Shown piece after piece: positions 24,262-32,692 of a stretch of 59,009 bases of DNA (position 1 is the first letter of the stretch; every line of letters begins with the position of its first letter). A program made the translations under genes and the position numbers. The stretch spans positions 1-59,009 of the forward strand of contig JBMOPD010000038.1 in NCBI GenBank assembly GCA_049323615.1, in the 5' to 3' direction. Below the pieces are notes generated by a model that made no database searches, was not told the DNA's origin, and saw only the letters and a list, made by a program, of their open reading frames with translations. The stretch is from JBMOPD01 sp049323615. GTDB lineage: Bacteria > Bacillota > Desulfotomaculia > Desulfotomaculales > Desulfocucumaceae.

Positions 24262-25536
24262 TCACCTGATTTTATTCCGGTTCTCGCGGTCGATTTCATT
24301 GGCGTCCGGGCTGTATTCCGTTTCCAGGTCTTTGACAGTGTCGTTTTCTTTGCGGTCAAGCCTTTTTCTCAGCCGCAGTCCCTTCAGCGGCCCCATAAAG
24401 CCTGTGAATTCGCGGCCGATATATGATGACAGCCTGCTTTTTGCCTGATCAAAACCGCCGGAGCTGATCAACAGGAACGCGCCGCCCCCCAGAATGGTAA
24501 TGCCCAGTATCCAGGCCAGGGCCTTCCACGCCCCTCCCGCCATGGGAGCGCCGACACCCGCCGGTCCTCCCGGCGCCCCGGTGATGCCGAGCACTGTGGG
24601 AATGGCGTCGGCAAACAGGGTCACCCCGTTTGCGGCTTCCTGTCTGCTGTTGGTGTGGGTTCCGGCTTCAATGAGCAGGGCGGTGGGCATCAGGTCCTGG
24701 TTGTAATTGCCCTTGGCTATGAAAATTTCCTTGACTATTGTGGGGTGCACCTTATTGGCGTAGGCCATCATCCTTTTGGCAAAATCCAGGTTGGCGCTCA
24801 TGTTCGGGTTCTGCCTGCCGATTACCAGCCGCAGCTGGGCCACATCCGTGTTGGAAACATTTTTCCTGTAGTACCGGGCGTCCGGGATTCCGTCCCGGTG
24901 AACATCCAGCATGGCCACCGGGTTGTTTTTCATCAGCTGGGTGGCCGTCCTCCGGGAGCGGTAGTACGCGTTGTTGTCGTGCGGGTCGTGGGGTGTGCGG
25001 TCGTAAGCCACACCGACCCGCTGGTTCTTGAGCTTGTCGACCAGGGACTGCCCCACCTGGTAGATCCCACCCCTGAAGGGGATGGCCTCCTTGCCGTCGG
25101 TAGGCACATAGGACTCGTCACTGTGGGTATGGTATACCCCGATCAGGTTGTTGCCGTTACGGGCCACGGCCGTGGCCGGAACGGCCAGATTTGAAAAATA
25201 GTCGCTGTAGGCCAGGAGTTGTTTATCTATGTCGACGAATTGGGCCCGGGCGTAATTCCCCCCAACCTTGGTTACCCGGTAATGCTTTCCGTCGGCGAAT
25301 ATAACCTCGTCACCCACCGATACGCCCCGGGCCACCTTGGCTATTATGTCTCCCTCGTTGTCCATGATATTTACCAGGTAGCCCGCCTGGTGGTCGGCCT
25401 GCTCCACGAACTCCGTGAGGTTTATCGGCTTCCAGGCGGTGATCCAGCCGTTTTTATAGTCAAGGGCAGAAATATACACCACTGCCGCCAGTAATACTCC
25501 CGCCGCCAGGTATATTTTAAGACGGTGTTTATTCAT
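24262..25536 (-). CDS. spoIIP: Stage II sporulation protein P family
   Basis: 424-residue peptidoglycan amidase/endopeptidase of the SpoIIP family, which with SpoIID and SpoIIM thins septal peptidoglycan during engulfment. An N-terminal anchor (residues ~8-25) is followed by an outer domain with the conserved blocks YHTHSDESYVP, LDVHRDGIPD and LIEAGTHTN, which supply the zinc ligands. Unlike B. subtilis SpoIIP it has a second hydrophobic helix (~350-375) and an acidic/basic tail, so its topology or partner use may differ. It overlaps the DUF1614 gene by four bases (ATGA). Confidence 0.85.
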   Translation of the reverse strand: MNKHRLKIYLAAGVLLAAVVYISALDYKNGWITAWKPINLTEFVEQADHQAGYLVNIMDNEGDIIAKVARGVSVGDEVIFADGKHYRVTKVGGNYARAQFVDIDKQLLAYSDYFSNLAVPATAVARNGNNLIGVYHTHSDESYVPTDGKEAIPFRGGIYQVGQSLVDKLKNQRVGVAYDRTPHDPHDNNAYYRSRRTATQLMKNNPVAMLDVHRDGIPDARYYRKNVSNTDVAQLRLVIGRQNPNMSANLDFAKRMMAYANKVHPTIVKEIFIAKGNYNQDLMPTALLIEAGTHTNSRQEAANGVTLFADAIPTVLGITGAPGGPAGVGAPMAGGAWKALAWILGITILGGGAFLLISSGGFDQAKSRLSSYIGREFTGFMGPLKGLRLRKRLDRKENDTVKDLETEYSPDANEIDRENRNKIR

Positions 25537-26345
25537 TCCAGCATACCCCCATCCTTTTTATCTTCCCTTTTCCTTTTTCGCCAAAGGCTTCTTACACTGC
25601 CTTTTTCTTTGTCTTCCCCTTCATCCTGCCCATCTCTTAAGTTATTGCCTTCCCCCAGGTCCGGTTTGCGCAGCGCACTGGCAAGGCTGGGCGCCTTCCC
25701 TTCCCTGGTTGGCCCGCCGGCCATCCGTTCCCTGGCCTCACCCACCACCTCGGCCAGCAGGATGGCGAATATACCCGAGATAACAACAGCATCAAATGCT
25801 CCCGCGCCCCCGACAATGGCCCTGGCCGCCGGCGCGCCGCTGTTGGCAAGCCAGATGTAATGCCCGGCATCAAACAGCAGCACTCCCAGGGTGGCCGAAA
25901 CAAATGCTCCCCGGCGTGACCTTCCGGACAGGTAGCCCACTATACCGGCCACCAGGGGGAAAAGCCAGATGGCGTCAAGGTATCCAAACCTTCCCGCCGG
26001 TTCCGGAAGTCCACTCATAACAAGCGTTCCCACCCCGTAAATGGCCAGGGCGGTAATTACTGCCCCCACCAGCGACCTGGCCTTTTCTTTCCCGGTCCCT
26101 GCCGTGGCCACCAGGTAAATGGCCAGTCCCAGGGGTATCAGCGCCCCGCCGACATTTACCGCCACCGGAAACCGCCCCCCCCAAAGGGGTATGTCGATGA
26201 AGCTGCCGGCGATCAGGCCTGCTATGATCAACAGGGCCGCTTTGTCTGAAAGTTTCATTCTGTCCAGCGCTCTTTGGGCAAGGCCGAAAAAGATCAGTGC
26301 CGATACGACAAGCAGGATAATCATTCCAACAGGAAGTCTGGTCAT
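25533..26345 (-). CDS. DUF1614 membrane protein
   Basis: 270-residue protein with about six transmembrane segments in the first 205 residues and a charged cytoplasmic tail (205-270). The gene overlaps spoIIP by four bases and is first in the DUF1614-spoIIP-YIEGIA-DUF3189 run. The segment LGGGALIPLGLA and the GGAGAFDAVVISGIFAILLAE stretch fit the DUF1614 family, whose function is unknown. The context points to sporulation. Confidence 0.7.
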   Translation of the reverse strand: MTRLPVGMIILLVVSALIFFGLAQRALDRMKLSDKAALLIIAGLIAGSFIDIPLWGGRFPVAVNVGGALIPLGLAIYLVATAGTGKEKARSLVGAVITALAIYGVGTLVMSGLPEPAGRFGYLDAIWLFPLVAGIVGYLSGRSRRGAFVSATLGVLLFDAGHYIWLANSGAPAARAIVGGAGAFDAVVISGIFAILLAEVVGEARERMAGGPTREGKAPSLASALRKPDLGEGNNLRDGQDEGEDKEKGSVRSLWRKRKREDKKDGGMLE

Positions 26346-26414
26346 GGAAATACCCTCCTGATTTTTTTAAATATTATCCTGCCCAAAGATTAGTAAGCTA
26401 TTCTCTAAAGTAGA

Positions 26415-26442
26415 ATTCAGAATCCAGAATTCAGAATCCAGA
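26415..26442. repeat. Heptamer repeat, ATTCAGA/ATCCAGA
   Basis: Four 7-base units alternate ATTCAGA and ATCCAGA. It is an inverted counterpart of the array at 26566-26593. Confidence 0.75.
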
Positions 26443-26489
26443 ATATGTAAAAAGCCATAAAATAAAGCATTGGCTTTGGTAATTAATTC

Positions 26490-26526
26490 AGGGTCGTAAA
26501 AAAAAATAAACCCCGACTAAGGGGTT
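26490..26526 (-). terminator. Intrinsic terminator after ispH-rpsA
   Basis: Minus-strand AACCCC-TTAGTC-GGGGTT stem (26509-26526) followed by TATTTTTTTTT. It lies about 90 bases after the S1 stop. Confidence 0.85.
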
Positions 26527-26565
26527 GAAGTTTTGATTCTTTTTCTCGCATTCCTGTCAGCGTTT

Positions 26566-26593
26566 ATTCTGAATTCTGTCTTCTGGATTCTGG
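26566..26593. repeat. Heptamer repeat, ATTCTGA/ATTCTGG
   Basis: Four 7-base units (ATTCTGA, ATTCTGT, CTTCTGG, ATTCTGG). With 26415-26442 it forms inverted arrays on both sides of the terminator. Confidence 0.7.
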
Positions 26594-26613
26594 TTTCCTC
26601 ATTCATTATTTGC

Positions 26614-28773
26614 TTACTTTTGCTCGAAGATGTCTCCGACCAGATCTCCTATGGTAACATTCCCGCCTTCACCGGCCTCGTGGAGCTTGGGCTCCTCGGC
26701 CGCCTTCGGGGCGCGGGGCTCTTTTTCTTTTTCCCGGTCTTTATCCACTTCTCTGATGGAAAGCCTTATGCGCTTCTCCCCGGGGTCCATGCTTAAGACC
26801 TTGACGGCCACTTCCTCCCCTTCCTTGACCACCTCATCCGGTTTCACAACATGCCGGTCGGCCAGGTGGGATATGTGCACCAGCCCTTCGACGCCCGGCT
26901 CCAGCTGGACAAAGGCGCCAAAGGGGGCCAGCCGCACCACCTTGGCCTGGACAACCTTACCTACCGGGTATTTTTCCACCACGTTGTCCCACGGATTTGG
27001 CAGCACCTGCTTTAAGCCCAGGGAAATTTTTTCATTTTCCCTGTCTATGCGCAAGATCATTACGTCCACTTCGTCACCCACCTTGACCACTTCGGACGGG
27101 TGGTTGACCCTGTGCCAGGCCATTTCCGAGATGTGCAGCAGGCCGTCAATGCCGCCTATATCGACAAAGGCGCCGAAATTGGTCAGCCGCCTGACGATGC
27201 CCCGGACCACCTGTTTTTCTTTAAGGCTGTTGAGCATTTCCTCCCGTTTCCTGGCGTATTCCTCTTCGACAACAGCTTTTCTGGAAAGGATCACCTTTTT
27301 CCTGGCCCTGTTCAGCTCAATTACCTTGGCGGATATTTTTTGCCCGAGGAATTTTGAAAGGTCCTCAACATATCCCCGGTCAACCAGGGAGGCGGGCAAA
27401 AAGGCGCGGACCCCCACGTCCACCAGGAGGCCTCCCTTTACTACCTCCCTGACGGTTCCTTCAACGGTTTGACCGTTTTGCAGGTATTCGTCCATGGCCA
27501 CCCAGGCCTTTTCGGCGTCGGCCCTTTCTTTTGAAAGTATTAACCTTCCCTCGTTATCTTCAGCCTTTACCACGAAAACATCTATTTTATCCCCGACCTT
27601 GACGATATCGTGCGGGGATGTAACTTCATAGCAGGAAAGTTCACGCACCGGGATTACTCCCTCGGACTTGGCCCCGATATCCACCAGCACCTCGTCGGGG
27701 TTGACCTGTACCACTACACCGGTGACGATCTCGCCGGGACGTACGGATTTTACGTCCACTGCGTCCCCCATGCCCCCTTCTTTTACCGGCTCTTCCGGCG
27801 CCGCCTGGGCAGCGGGTGCTTCGGCTGCCACCTCTTTCACCGGCTCCTCCGGGGCTGTCCCGGCAGCAGGGGTTTCGGTTTCCGCCTCTTTGCCCGGTTC
27901 AAAAATTTCCTCTTCGTTTGCCTTGACCACCATCTCACCCAACTCCTTCATCCGTCTTTCAACCTCCTCAATAATCCACTGCGGCGTTGAAGCTCCCGCA
28001 GTCAAACCCGCCGTCCGCTTGCCCGTAAACCACCGGGCTTCAAGTTCTGCGGCGGTTTCAACCTGGTGGGTAACTGTGCCCCCGGCAGCGCATAATGCCG
28101 TCAGTTTGGCCGTATTTGAACTGTTTCTACCGCCCACCACAACCATTACGTCTACATTCCGGGCCAGTTCCACAGCGGATTTTTGCCTTTCGGCAGTAGA
28201 ATGGCAAATTGTGTTGTGAACATCAGCCAGCCGGCATTTTTCTTTTATTGTGTTCACAACAGCCTCGAAATTAGCCTGGGTCTGGGTGGTCTGGGCAAGA
28301 ACTCCCACCCTTTCGGGCAGATCTGCCATCCGGGCGTCTTCAGGACTTCCCAAAACCATTGCTTTGCCGCCGGACCAACCTACGATACCCTTGACTTCCG
28401 GGTGTTCGGCGTCGCCTACCACCACCGCCTGGATGCCCGCCGCGGTAATATCGCGGGCTATCCTCTGGGCTCTGGACACAAAGGGACAGGTGGCGTCAAC
28501 CGTGACCAGGTTTAGCTTGCCGGCTTCTTCCAGCACCCCGGGGCTCACCCCGTGCGACCGTATTATTACCTTACTTCCCGGTTCAGCCTGGCTTAAGTCT
28601 TCTATTACCTTTATGCCGGAACGGGCCAGGTCATCCACAGCCTGTTTGTTATGAATGACCGGGCCCAGTGAATAGACCGGGCCGTCCCTTTCTCCGGCAC
28701 ATTTTTGGGCCAGTTCAACGGCTCTTTTTACGCCGTAGCAAAAACCGGCGCCCTCAGCAATTATAACCTCCAA
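26614..28773 (-). CDS. ispH-rpsA: Fused IspH (HMBPP reductase) and ribosomal protein S1
   Basis: 719-residue bifunctional protein. Residues 1-~280 are IspH, the iron-sulfur enzyme that reduces HMBPP to IPP and DMAPP, with Cys12 in GFCYG, DATCPFV near 95 and the third cysteine in NTICHSTAERQ. Residues ~335-690 hold four S1 RNA-binding domains (for example PGEIVTGVVVQVNPDEVLVDIGAKSEG). The linker (~285-335) is rich in Glu, Ala and Pro and contains a duplicated APEEPVKE. This fusion is known in Clostridia and Peptococcaceae. The start is a TTG 12 bases after plsC, so it belongs to the cmk-plsC-ispH operon. Confidence 0.95.
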   Translation of the reverse strand: MEVIIAEGAGFCYGVKRAVELAQKCAGERDGPVYSLGPVIHNKQAVDDLARSGIKVIEDLSQAEPGSKVIIRSHGVSPGVLEEAGKLNLVTVDATCPFVSRAQRIARDITAAGIQAVVVGDAEHPEVKGIVGWSGGKAMVLGSPEDARMADLPERVGVLAQTTQTQANFEAVVNTIKEKCRLADVHNTICHSTAERQKSAVELARNVDVMVVVGGRNSSNTAKLTALCAAGGTVTHQVETAAELEARWFTGKRTAGLTAGASTPQWIIEEVERRMKELGEMVVKANEEEIFEPGKEAETETPAAGTAPEEPVKEVAAEAPAAQAAPEEPVKEGGMGDAVDVKSVRPGEIVTGVVVQVNPDEVLVDIGAKSEGVIPVRELSCYEVTSPHDIVKVGDKIDVFVVKAEDNEGRLILSKERADAEKAWVAMDEYLQNGQTVEGTVREVVKGGLLVDVGVRAFLPASLVDRGYVEDLSKFLGQKISAKVIELNRARKKVILSRKAVVEEEYARKREEMLNSLKEKQVVRGIVRRLTNFGAFVDIGGIDGLLHISEMAWHRVNHPSEVVKVGDEVDVMILRIDRENEKISLGLKQVLPNPWDNVVEKYPVGKVVQAKVVRLAPFGAFVQLEPGVEGLVHISHLADRHVVKPDEVVKEGEEVAVKVLSMDPGEKRIRLSIREVDKDREKEKEPRAPKAAEEPKLHEAGEGGNVTIGDLVGDIFEQK

Positions 28774-28785
28774 AAAATATCACCA

Positions 28786-29403
28786 TCACCGCTCAATAAG
28801 CATCTCACAACCCATCAGTGCGGCCACCCTGTTCATAATGTCCCCGCTGATGCCTGCAAGTTCTTTTCTGTTTGCCTTTTTGACCTTGCCGTCGGCGGCT
28901 TCCCGGTCAAAGTACATGGGCTCCCCGAAAACAATTTTCACCTTGCCCCAAAAACCCCTGGAACCGATCACTGCCGCCGGCAGCACCGGAACCCCGGCCC
29001 TGGTGGCCAGCATGGCGGCCCCCAGGTGCGGCTCCAGGAAGCCTGCGGATTTATTTCTGGTCCCTTCCGGGAATATCCCCACAATCCTGCCTGCAGCCAG
29101 GTGGTCCAGGGCCGTCCTGATGGCTGTGCGGTCGGCCCCCCCCCTTCTGATGGGAAAACTGCCCAAATTTTTTATAATCAGCCCCAGGGGGGGGATATCG
29201 AAGAGCTCGGCCTTGGCCATAAAAAATATTTGCCTTGTCCTCGGCAGTGCACAGCCGATGATTACAGGGTCCCAGTAGCTTCTGTGGTTGCTTACCAGTA
29301 CAAAGGCACCCTGCATCGGTATATTTTCCAGTCCCTGGATCTCCATCCGGCGCAAGGCCAGCAGAATAACTCTGCACACCAGCCAGGCGAACCTGTAAAA
29401 CAT
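28786..29403 (-). CDS. plsC: 1-acyl-sn-glycerol-3-phosphate acyltransferase
   Basis: 205-residue membrane-associated enzyme that adds the second acyl chain to make phosphatidic acid. The catalytic NHRSYWD motif (His40 to Asp45) and the glycerol-phosphate motif FPEGTRNKSAGF near residue 118 are present; a hydrophobic N-terminus probably anchors it. The start overlaps the cmk stop by one base (TGATG). Confidence 0.94.
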   Translation of the reverse strand: MFYRFAWLVCRVILLALRRMEIQGLENIPMQGAFVLVSNHRSYWDPVIIGCALPRTRQIFFMAKAELFDIPPLGLIIKNLGSFPIRRGGADRTAIRTALDHLAAGRIVGIFPEGTRNKSAGFLEPHLGAAMLATRAGVPVLPAAVIGSRGFWGKVKIVFGEPMYFDREAADGKVKKANRKELAGISGDIMNRVAALMGCEMLIER

Positions 29404-30080
29404 CAGGCGCGGCCCTCCGTAACTCTCTTTACAATCAAATTTATCACTTCGTCGGCGGTCATCCCGGTGCAGTCGATGATCTGCGCATCTTCAGCGGGCC
29501 TGAGCGGGTCCACTTCCCTGCTGCTGTCTATCCGGTCCCTTCTTTCTATGTCTGCAATCAGTTTTTCCATGTTCACCCGGAGGCCCATTTTTTCATAATC
29601 CCTGGCCCTTCTGCGGGCCCGCTCACAGGCCGAGGCCACGATGTAGAACTTATACGGCGCATCGGGTATTACCACGGTGCCGATATCCCTTCCCTCCATG
29701 ACCACCCCGCCATTGGCGGCCATGGCCCTCTGGGCGGCTACCAGGGCTTTTCTTACCCCGGGGACGCTGGCAACCCTGGAGACATTCTTTGTAACCAGCG
29801 GATCCCTTATTTTTTCCGAAACATCCACCCCGTTCAACAGTACTAATATATTTTCCCCGCTGTTCTCTATTATATCAATTTTTGCCTTGTTTGCCAGTTC
29901 ACTTAACGCCCTGCCGTCGTCAAGATCAATATTTCTTTCCAGGGCTGAAAGCGTCACCGCCCTGTACATGGCCCCGGTGTCCACGTACCTGTATCCCAGC
30001 ACGGAGGCTACTCCCCTGGCCACCGTGCTTTTTCCCGCCCCCGCGGGGCCGTCGATGGCTATGGAAAATTTTTTGGGCAT
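29403..30080 (-). CDS. cmk: Cytidylate kinase
   Basis: 225-residue (d)CMP kinase. The P-loop GPAGAGKS is at residues 11-18, and the CMP-binding DTGAMYRAVT near 36, the MEGRDIGTVV segment near 128 and RRDRIDSSREVDPL near 178 are all present. It heads a cmk-plsC-ispH/rpsA operon, a classic Firmicute cluster. The 147-base gap upstream carries an 0A-box-like motif, listed separately. Confidence 0.96.
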   Translation of the reverse strand: MPKKFSIAIDGPAGAGKSTVARGVASVLGYRYVDTGAMYRAVTLSALERNIDLDDGRALSELANKAKIDIIENSGENILVLLNGVDVSEKIRDPLVTKNVSRVASVPGVRKALVAAQRAMAANGGVVMEGRDIGTVVIPDAPYKFYIVASACERARRRARDYEKMGLRVNMEKLIADIERRDRIDSSREVDPLRPAEDAQIIDCTGMTADEVINLIVKRVTEGRA

Positions 30081-30184
30081 CTTACCTCTCCGATAAAGCT
30101 CTTTTTACCGCCTAAAACGGGTTGTTTCAGAGGCTGGAATATATAAACAGGTGTTTCCTTAAAGTAAGGCGAACAGAAAGTATT

Positions 30185-30210
30185 TTCGACATTGTGGCTT
30201 GATTTCCTTT
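30185..30210 (-). promoter_or_regulatory. 0A-box-like composite motif before cmk
   Basis: On the minus strand AAAGGA (30205-30210), 13 bases, then TGTCGAA (30185-30191). Spacing and halves match the second motif before the NlpC/P60 gene (GCAGGA-N13-TGTCGAA). Function is inference. Confidence 0.35.
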
Positions 30211-30227
30211 TTTAATATTTGGTTGTA

Positions 30228-31475
30228 TTATACTTTCTCGATGGATTTTAATACGTCGTAAAAGCCCGGAAATGATATTTTTACACACTCCGCCTGGCGT
30301 ATTACGGTTTCCCCTGCGGAAACCAGGCCGGCCACCGACATGGCCATGGCGATGCGGTGGTCCTGCCTGGTTTCCACCGCCACTCCCTTTAATTTATTGC
30401 CCGGCTTTACCCTGAAACCGTCTTCCAGCTCCGATATATCCACGCCGAATTTTTGCAACTCCCCCACCACGGCGGCGATCCTGTTTGATTCCTTTACCTT
30501 CAGCTCCGAGGCGTCCCTGACCACAGTCTCTCCTTCGGCCACCGCCGCCGCTACGGCCAGCACGGGAATCTCATCGATCAGGCGGGGTATGAGGTCGCCG
30601 CCTATTACCGTCCCCCGCAGGCCGGCGGACCTTACCCTGATGTCCGAAACCGGCTCGCCGTTAACTTCCCTGGTGTTGAAAACCGTGATGTCGGCCCCCA
30701 TTCTTGAAAGGGCCTCGGTAATCCCGTCTCTGGTGGGGTTTGTGCCCACTCCCCGGATTGTTACGTCGGAATCCGGCACTATGGTGGCCGCCACCAGGAG
30801 GAAGGAAGCCGAAGATATGTCACCGGGCACGGTAATCTTCCCTCCCTTCAGGACACTTCCCCCGAGCACTCCCACCCGGTTTTCCGTCACTTCAACCCCG
30901 GCGCCGAAGTGTCTTAACATCCTTTCGGTGTGGTCCCGTGATTTTGACGGCTCGGTGACAAAGGTCCAGCCTTCGGCGTAAAGGCCCGCCAGGAGGACTG
31001 CCGACTTAACCTGGGCGCTGGCCACCGGTGAGGTAAAGTCAATGGCCTTCAGCTTTCCTCCTTTTATGGCCAGGGGGGCCAGCGTGTTTTCATTCCGCCC
31101 CATTATGACGGCGCCCATCCCGGTTAAAGGTTTCACCACCCTGCCCATGGGCCTGTTCAAAAGCGAGTCGTCCCCCGTAATCACGCTGAAAAAGGGCTGC
31201 CCGGACAGTATGCCGGCCATCAGCCGCATGGTTGTGCCGGAATTTTCCGCGTCCAGGACCCGGCCGGGCTCCTGGAGCCCGTAGAGCCCCCTGCCGCAGA
31301 CTTTTAGCCTTCCCCGGTCGGGGCCTGCGAAGGAAACGCCCATGGCTTTAAAGCACTTCATGGTGGCCAGGCAGTCCTCACCGGTAAGAAAATTTTCCAC
31401 CAGGGTCTCGCCTTCGGCTATTGCCCCCAGCATCACGGCCCGGTGGGAAATGGATTTGTCCCCGGGTACTTCCAC
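30228..31475 (-). CDS. aroA: 3-phosphoshikimate 1-carboxyvinyltransferase (EPSP synthase)
   Basis: Sixth step of the shikimate pathway. From the GTG at 31475 the protein has 415 residues and begins VEVPGDKSISHRAVMLG, the shikimate-3-phosphate/PEP site; DAENSGTTMRLMAG near 75 and DHRIAMAMSVAG near 378 are also diagnostic. The frame stays open upstream and encodes the expected first strand (IIDQIITRSRGLRGA-like), but it has no ATG, GTG or TTG there. An AGGGTG site precedes ATA at 31515-31517 by seven bases, so a rare start codon is possible and the real protein may be about 14 residues longer. It follows tyrA. Confidence 0.92.
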   Translation of the reverse strand: MEVPGDKSISHRAVMLGAIAEGETLVENFLTGEDCLATMKCFKAMGVSFAGPDRGRLKVCGRGLYGLQEPGRVLDAENSGTTMRLMAGILSGQPFFSVITGDDSLLNRPMGRVVKPLTGMGAVIMGRNENTLAPLAIKGGKLKAIDFTSPVASAQVKSAVLLAGLYAEGWTFVTEPSKSRDHTERMLRHFGAGVEVTENRVGVLGGSVLKGGKITVPGDISSASFLLVAATIVPDSDVTIRGVGTNPTRDGITEALSRMGADITVFNTREVNGEPVSDIRVRSAGLRGTVIGGDLIPRLIDEIPVLAVAAAVAEGETVVRDASELKVKESNRIAAVVGELQKFGVDISELEDGFRVKPGNKLKGVAVETRQDHRIAMAMSVAGLVSAGETVIRQAECVKISFPGFYDVLKSIEKV

Positions 31476-31538
31476 GGCGCCCCTTAATCCCCGTGAACGA
31501 GTGATAATCTGGTCTATATCGATACACCCTTTCTGTCG

Positions 31539-31588
31539 TAGGGATTGGGGATCAGGGATTGCTAATCCCTCCTAACCCCTAATCCCTA
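31539..31588. repeat. Inverted heptamer repeat between tyrA and aroA
   Basis: GGGATTG-type units (31539-31560) face CTAATCC-type units (31563-31588), so TAGGGATT pairs with AATCCCTA around a small centre. The tyrA stop codon lies inside the outer arm. It may act as an mRNA hairpin and belongs to the dispersed heptamer family. Confidence 0.65.
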
Positions 31589-32692
31589 GGTCTTTCTCGC
31601 CGGGATGCCGGACTCCACCAGCAGGGACACGGCCCTTTCCTGGTCCTCCGGGTTTCCGAAGGCCAGCCTGATGGTTCCCCCTTCTCCTTCCCTGACCCTT
31701 AAAATTTCTATATCGTTTATGTTTATGCCGGCGTTGCCCAGAATTCCCGCCATTTTTGCGATTATACCGGGCATGTCGGGCACGGTGACCACTATTTCCC
31801 ACAGGGCCGGCAGGTAGCCCCTGGTCCGGGCCGGCATCCCGGCCTTCAAGGTCCTGGCCCGGCTGAGGATGTCGTGCACCTTCCGGGTGTCCCTGCCGGC
31901 TATGGCGTCCTCAAACTGGTCCAGCCTTTTCCTGAATGCCGAAATGGCCTCCAGCACAAATTTCCGGTTGGTCATGAATATGTCCCGCCACATGTCGGGA
32001 CTGCCGGCGGCTATCCTGGTGGTGTCCCTGAATCCCCCGGCCGCCAGCAGCGATTTTTTTTCCCCGCCGGGCAGGTCGAAGAGGCAGTTGACCAGGGTGG
32101 CCGCCACCAGGTGCGGCAGGTGGCTTACGGCCGCCACCGACAGGTCGTGTTCCACCGGGTCCATTAAAACGGGCCTGGCCCCGATGCCCTCCACCAGCCG
32201 GATTAGTTTACCGGTGCTTTCCCCGGGAGTGCCGGGCGTGGGGGTAAGCACATAGAAGGCGTTCTCAAACAGGTAGGGGTCGGCGCCGGCAATGCCTTCC
32301 TTCTCGGACCCGGCCATGGGGTGCCCGCCTATAAAAACGGCACCTGCGGGCAGCACGTGCCGTGAACCGTCCACTATTTCAACCTTTGTGCTGCCCACGT
32401 CGGTGACAATGGCGCCGGGGGTTATATGGGGCCCGAGGCCCGCCAGGATATCAAGGGTGGAGCCGACGGGGGTGGCCACAATGATCAGGTCGCACCCGGC
32501 CGCCGCATCGAAGCCCAGGGAAATACTGTGCACCGAACCGCACCGGAGGGCCAGTTCCAGGGTTTCGCGGCTCCGGCCGATGCCCACCACCTCGCCGGCC
32601 AGCGCCCTGCGGTTTATGGCCAGGCCCAGGGAACCTCCAATCATCCCCACGCCTACAATGGCAGCCTTTCTAAAAAGAGGCCTACTGCACAT
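31586..32692 (-). CDS. tyrA: Prephenate dehydrogenase with ACT domain
   Basis: 368-residue enzyme of tyrosine synthesis. The NAD fold starts with AIVGVGMIGGSLGLA (residues ~11-25); DVGSTKVEIVD near 90 and GGHPMAGSEKEGI near 112 are typical of prephenate dehydrogenases. A C-terminal ACT domain (~295-368, IVVTVPDMPGIIAKMAGILG) suggests feedback by tyrosine. The start ATG overlaps the aroF1 stop by 11 bases and has no clear binding site, so translation is probably coupled. Confidence 0.94.
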   Translation of the reverse strand: MCSRPLFRKAAIVGVGMIGGSLGLAINRRALAGEVVGIGRSRETLELALRCGSVHSISLGFDAAAGCDLIIVATPVGSTLDILAGLGPHITPGAIVTDVGSTKVEIVDGSRHVLPAGAVFIGGHPMAGSEKEGIAGADPYLFENAFYVLTPTPGTPGESTGKLIRLVEGIGARPVLMDPVEHDLSVAAVSHLPHLVAATLVNCLFDLPGGEKKSLLAAGGFRDTTRIAAGSPDMWRDIFMTNRKFVLEAISAFRKRLDQFEDAIAGRDTRKVHDILSRARTLKAGMPARTRGYLPALWEIVVTVPDMPGIIAKMAGILGNAGININDIEILRVREGEGGTIRLAFGNPEDQERAVSLLVESGIPARKT

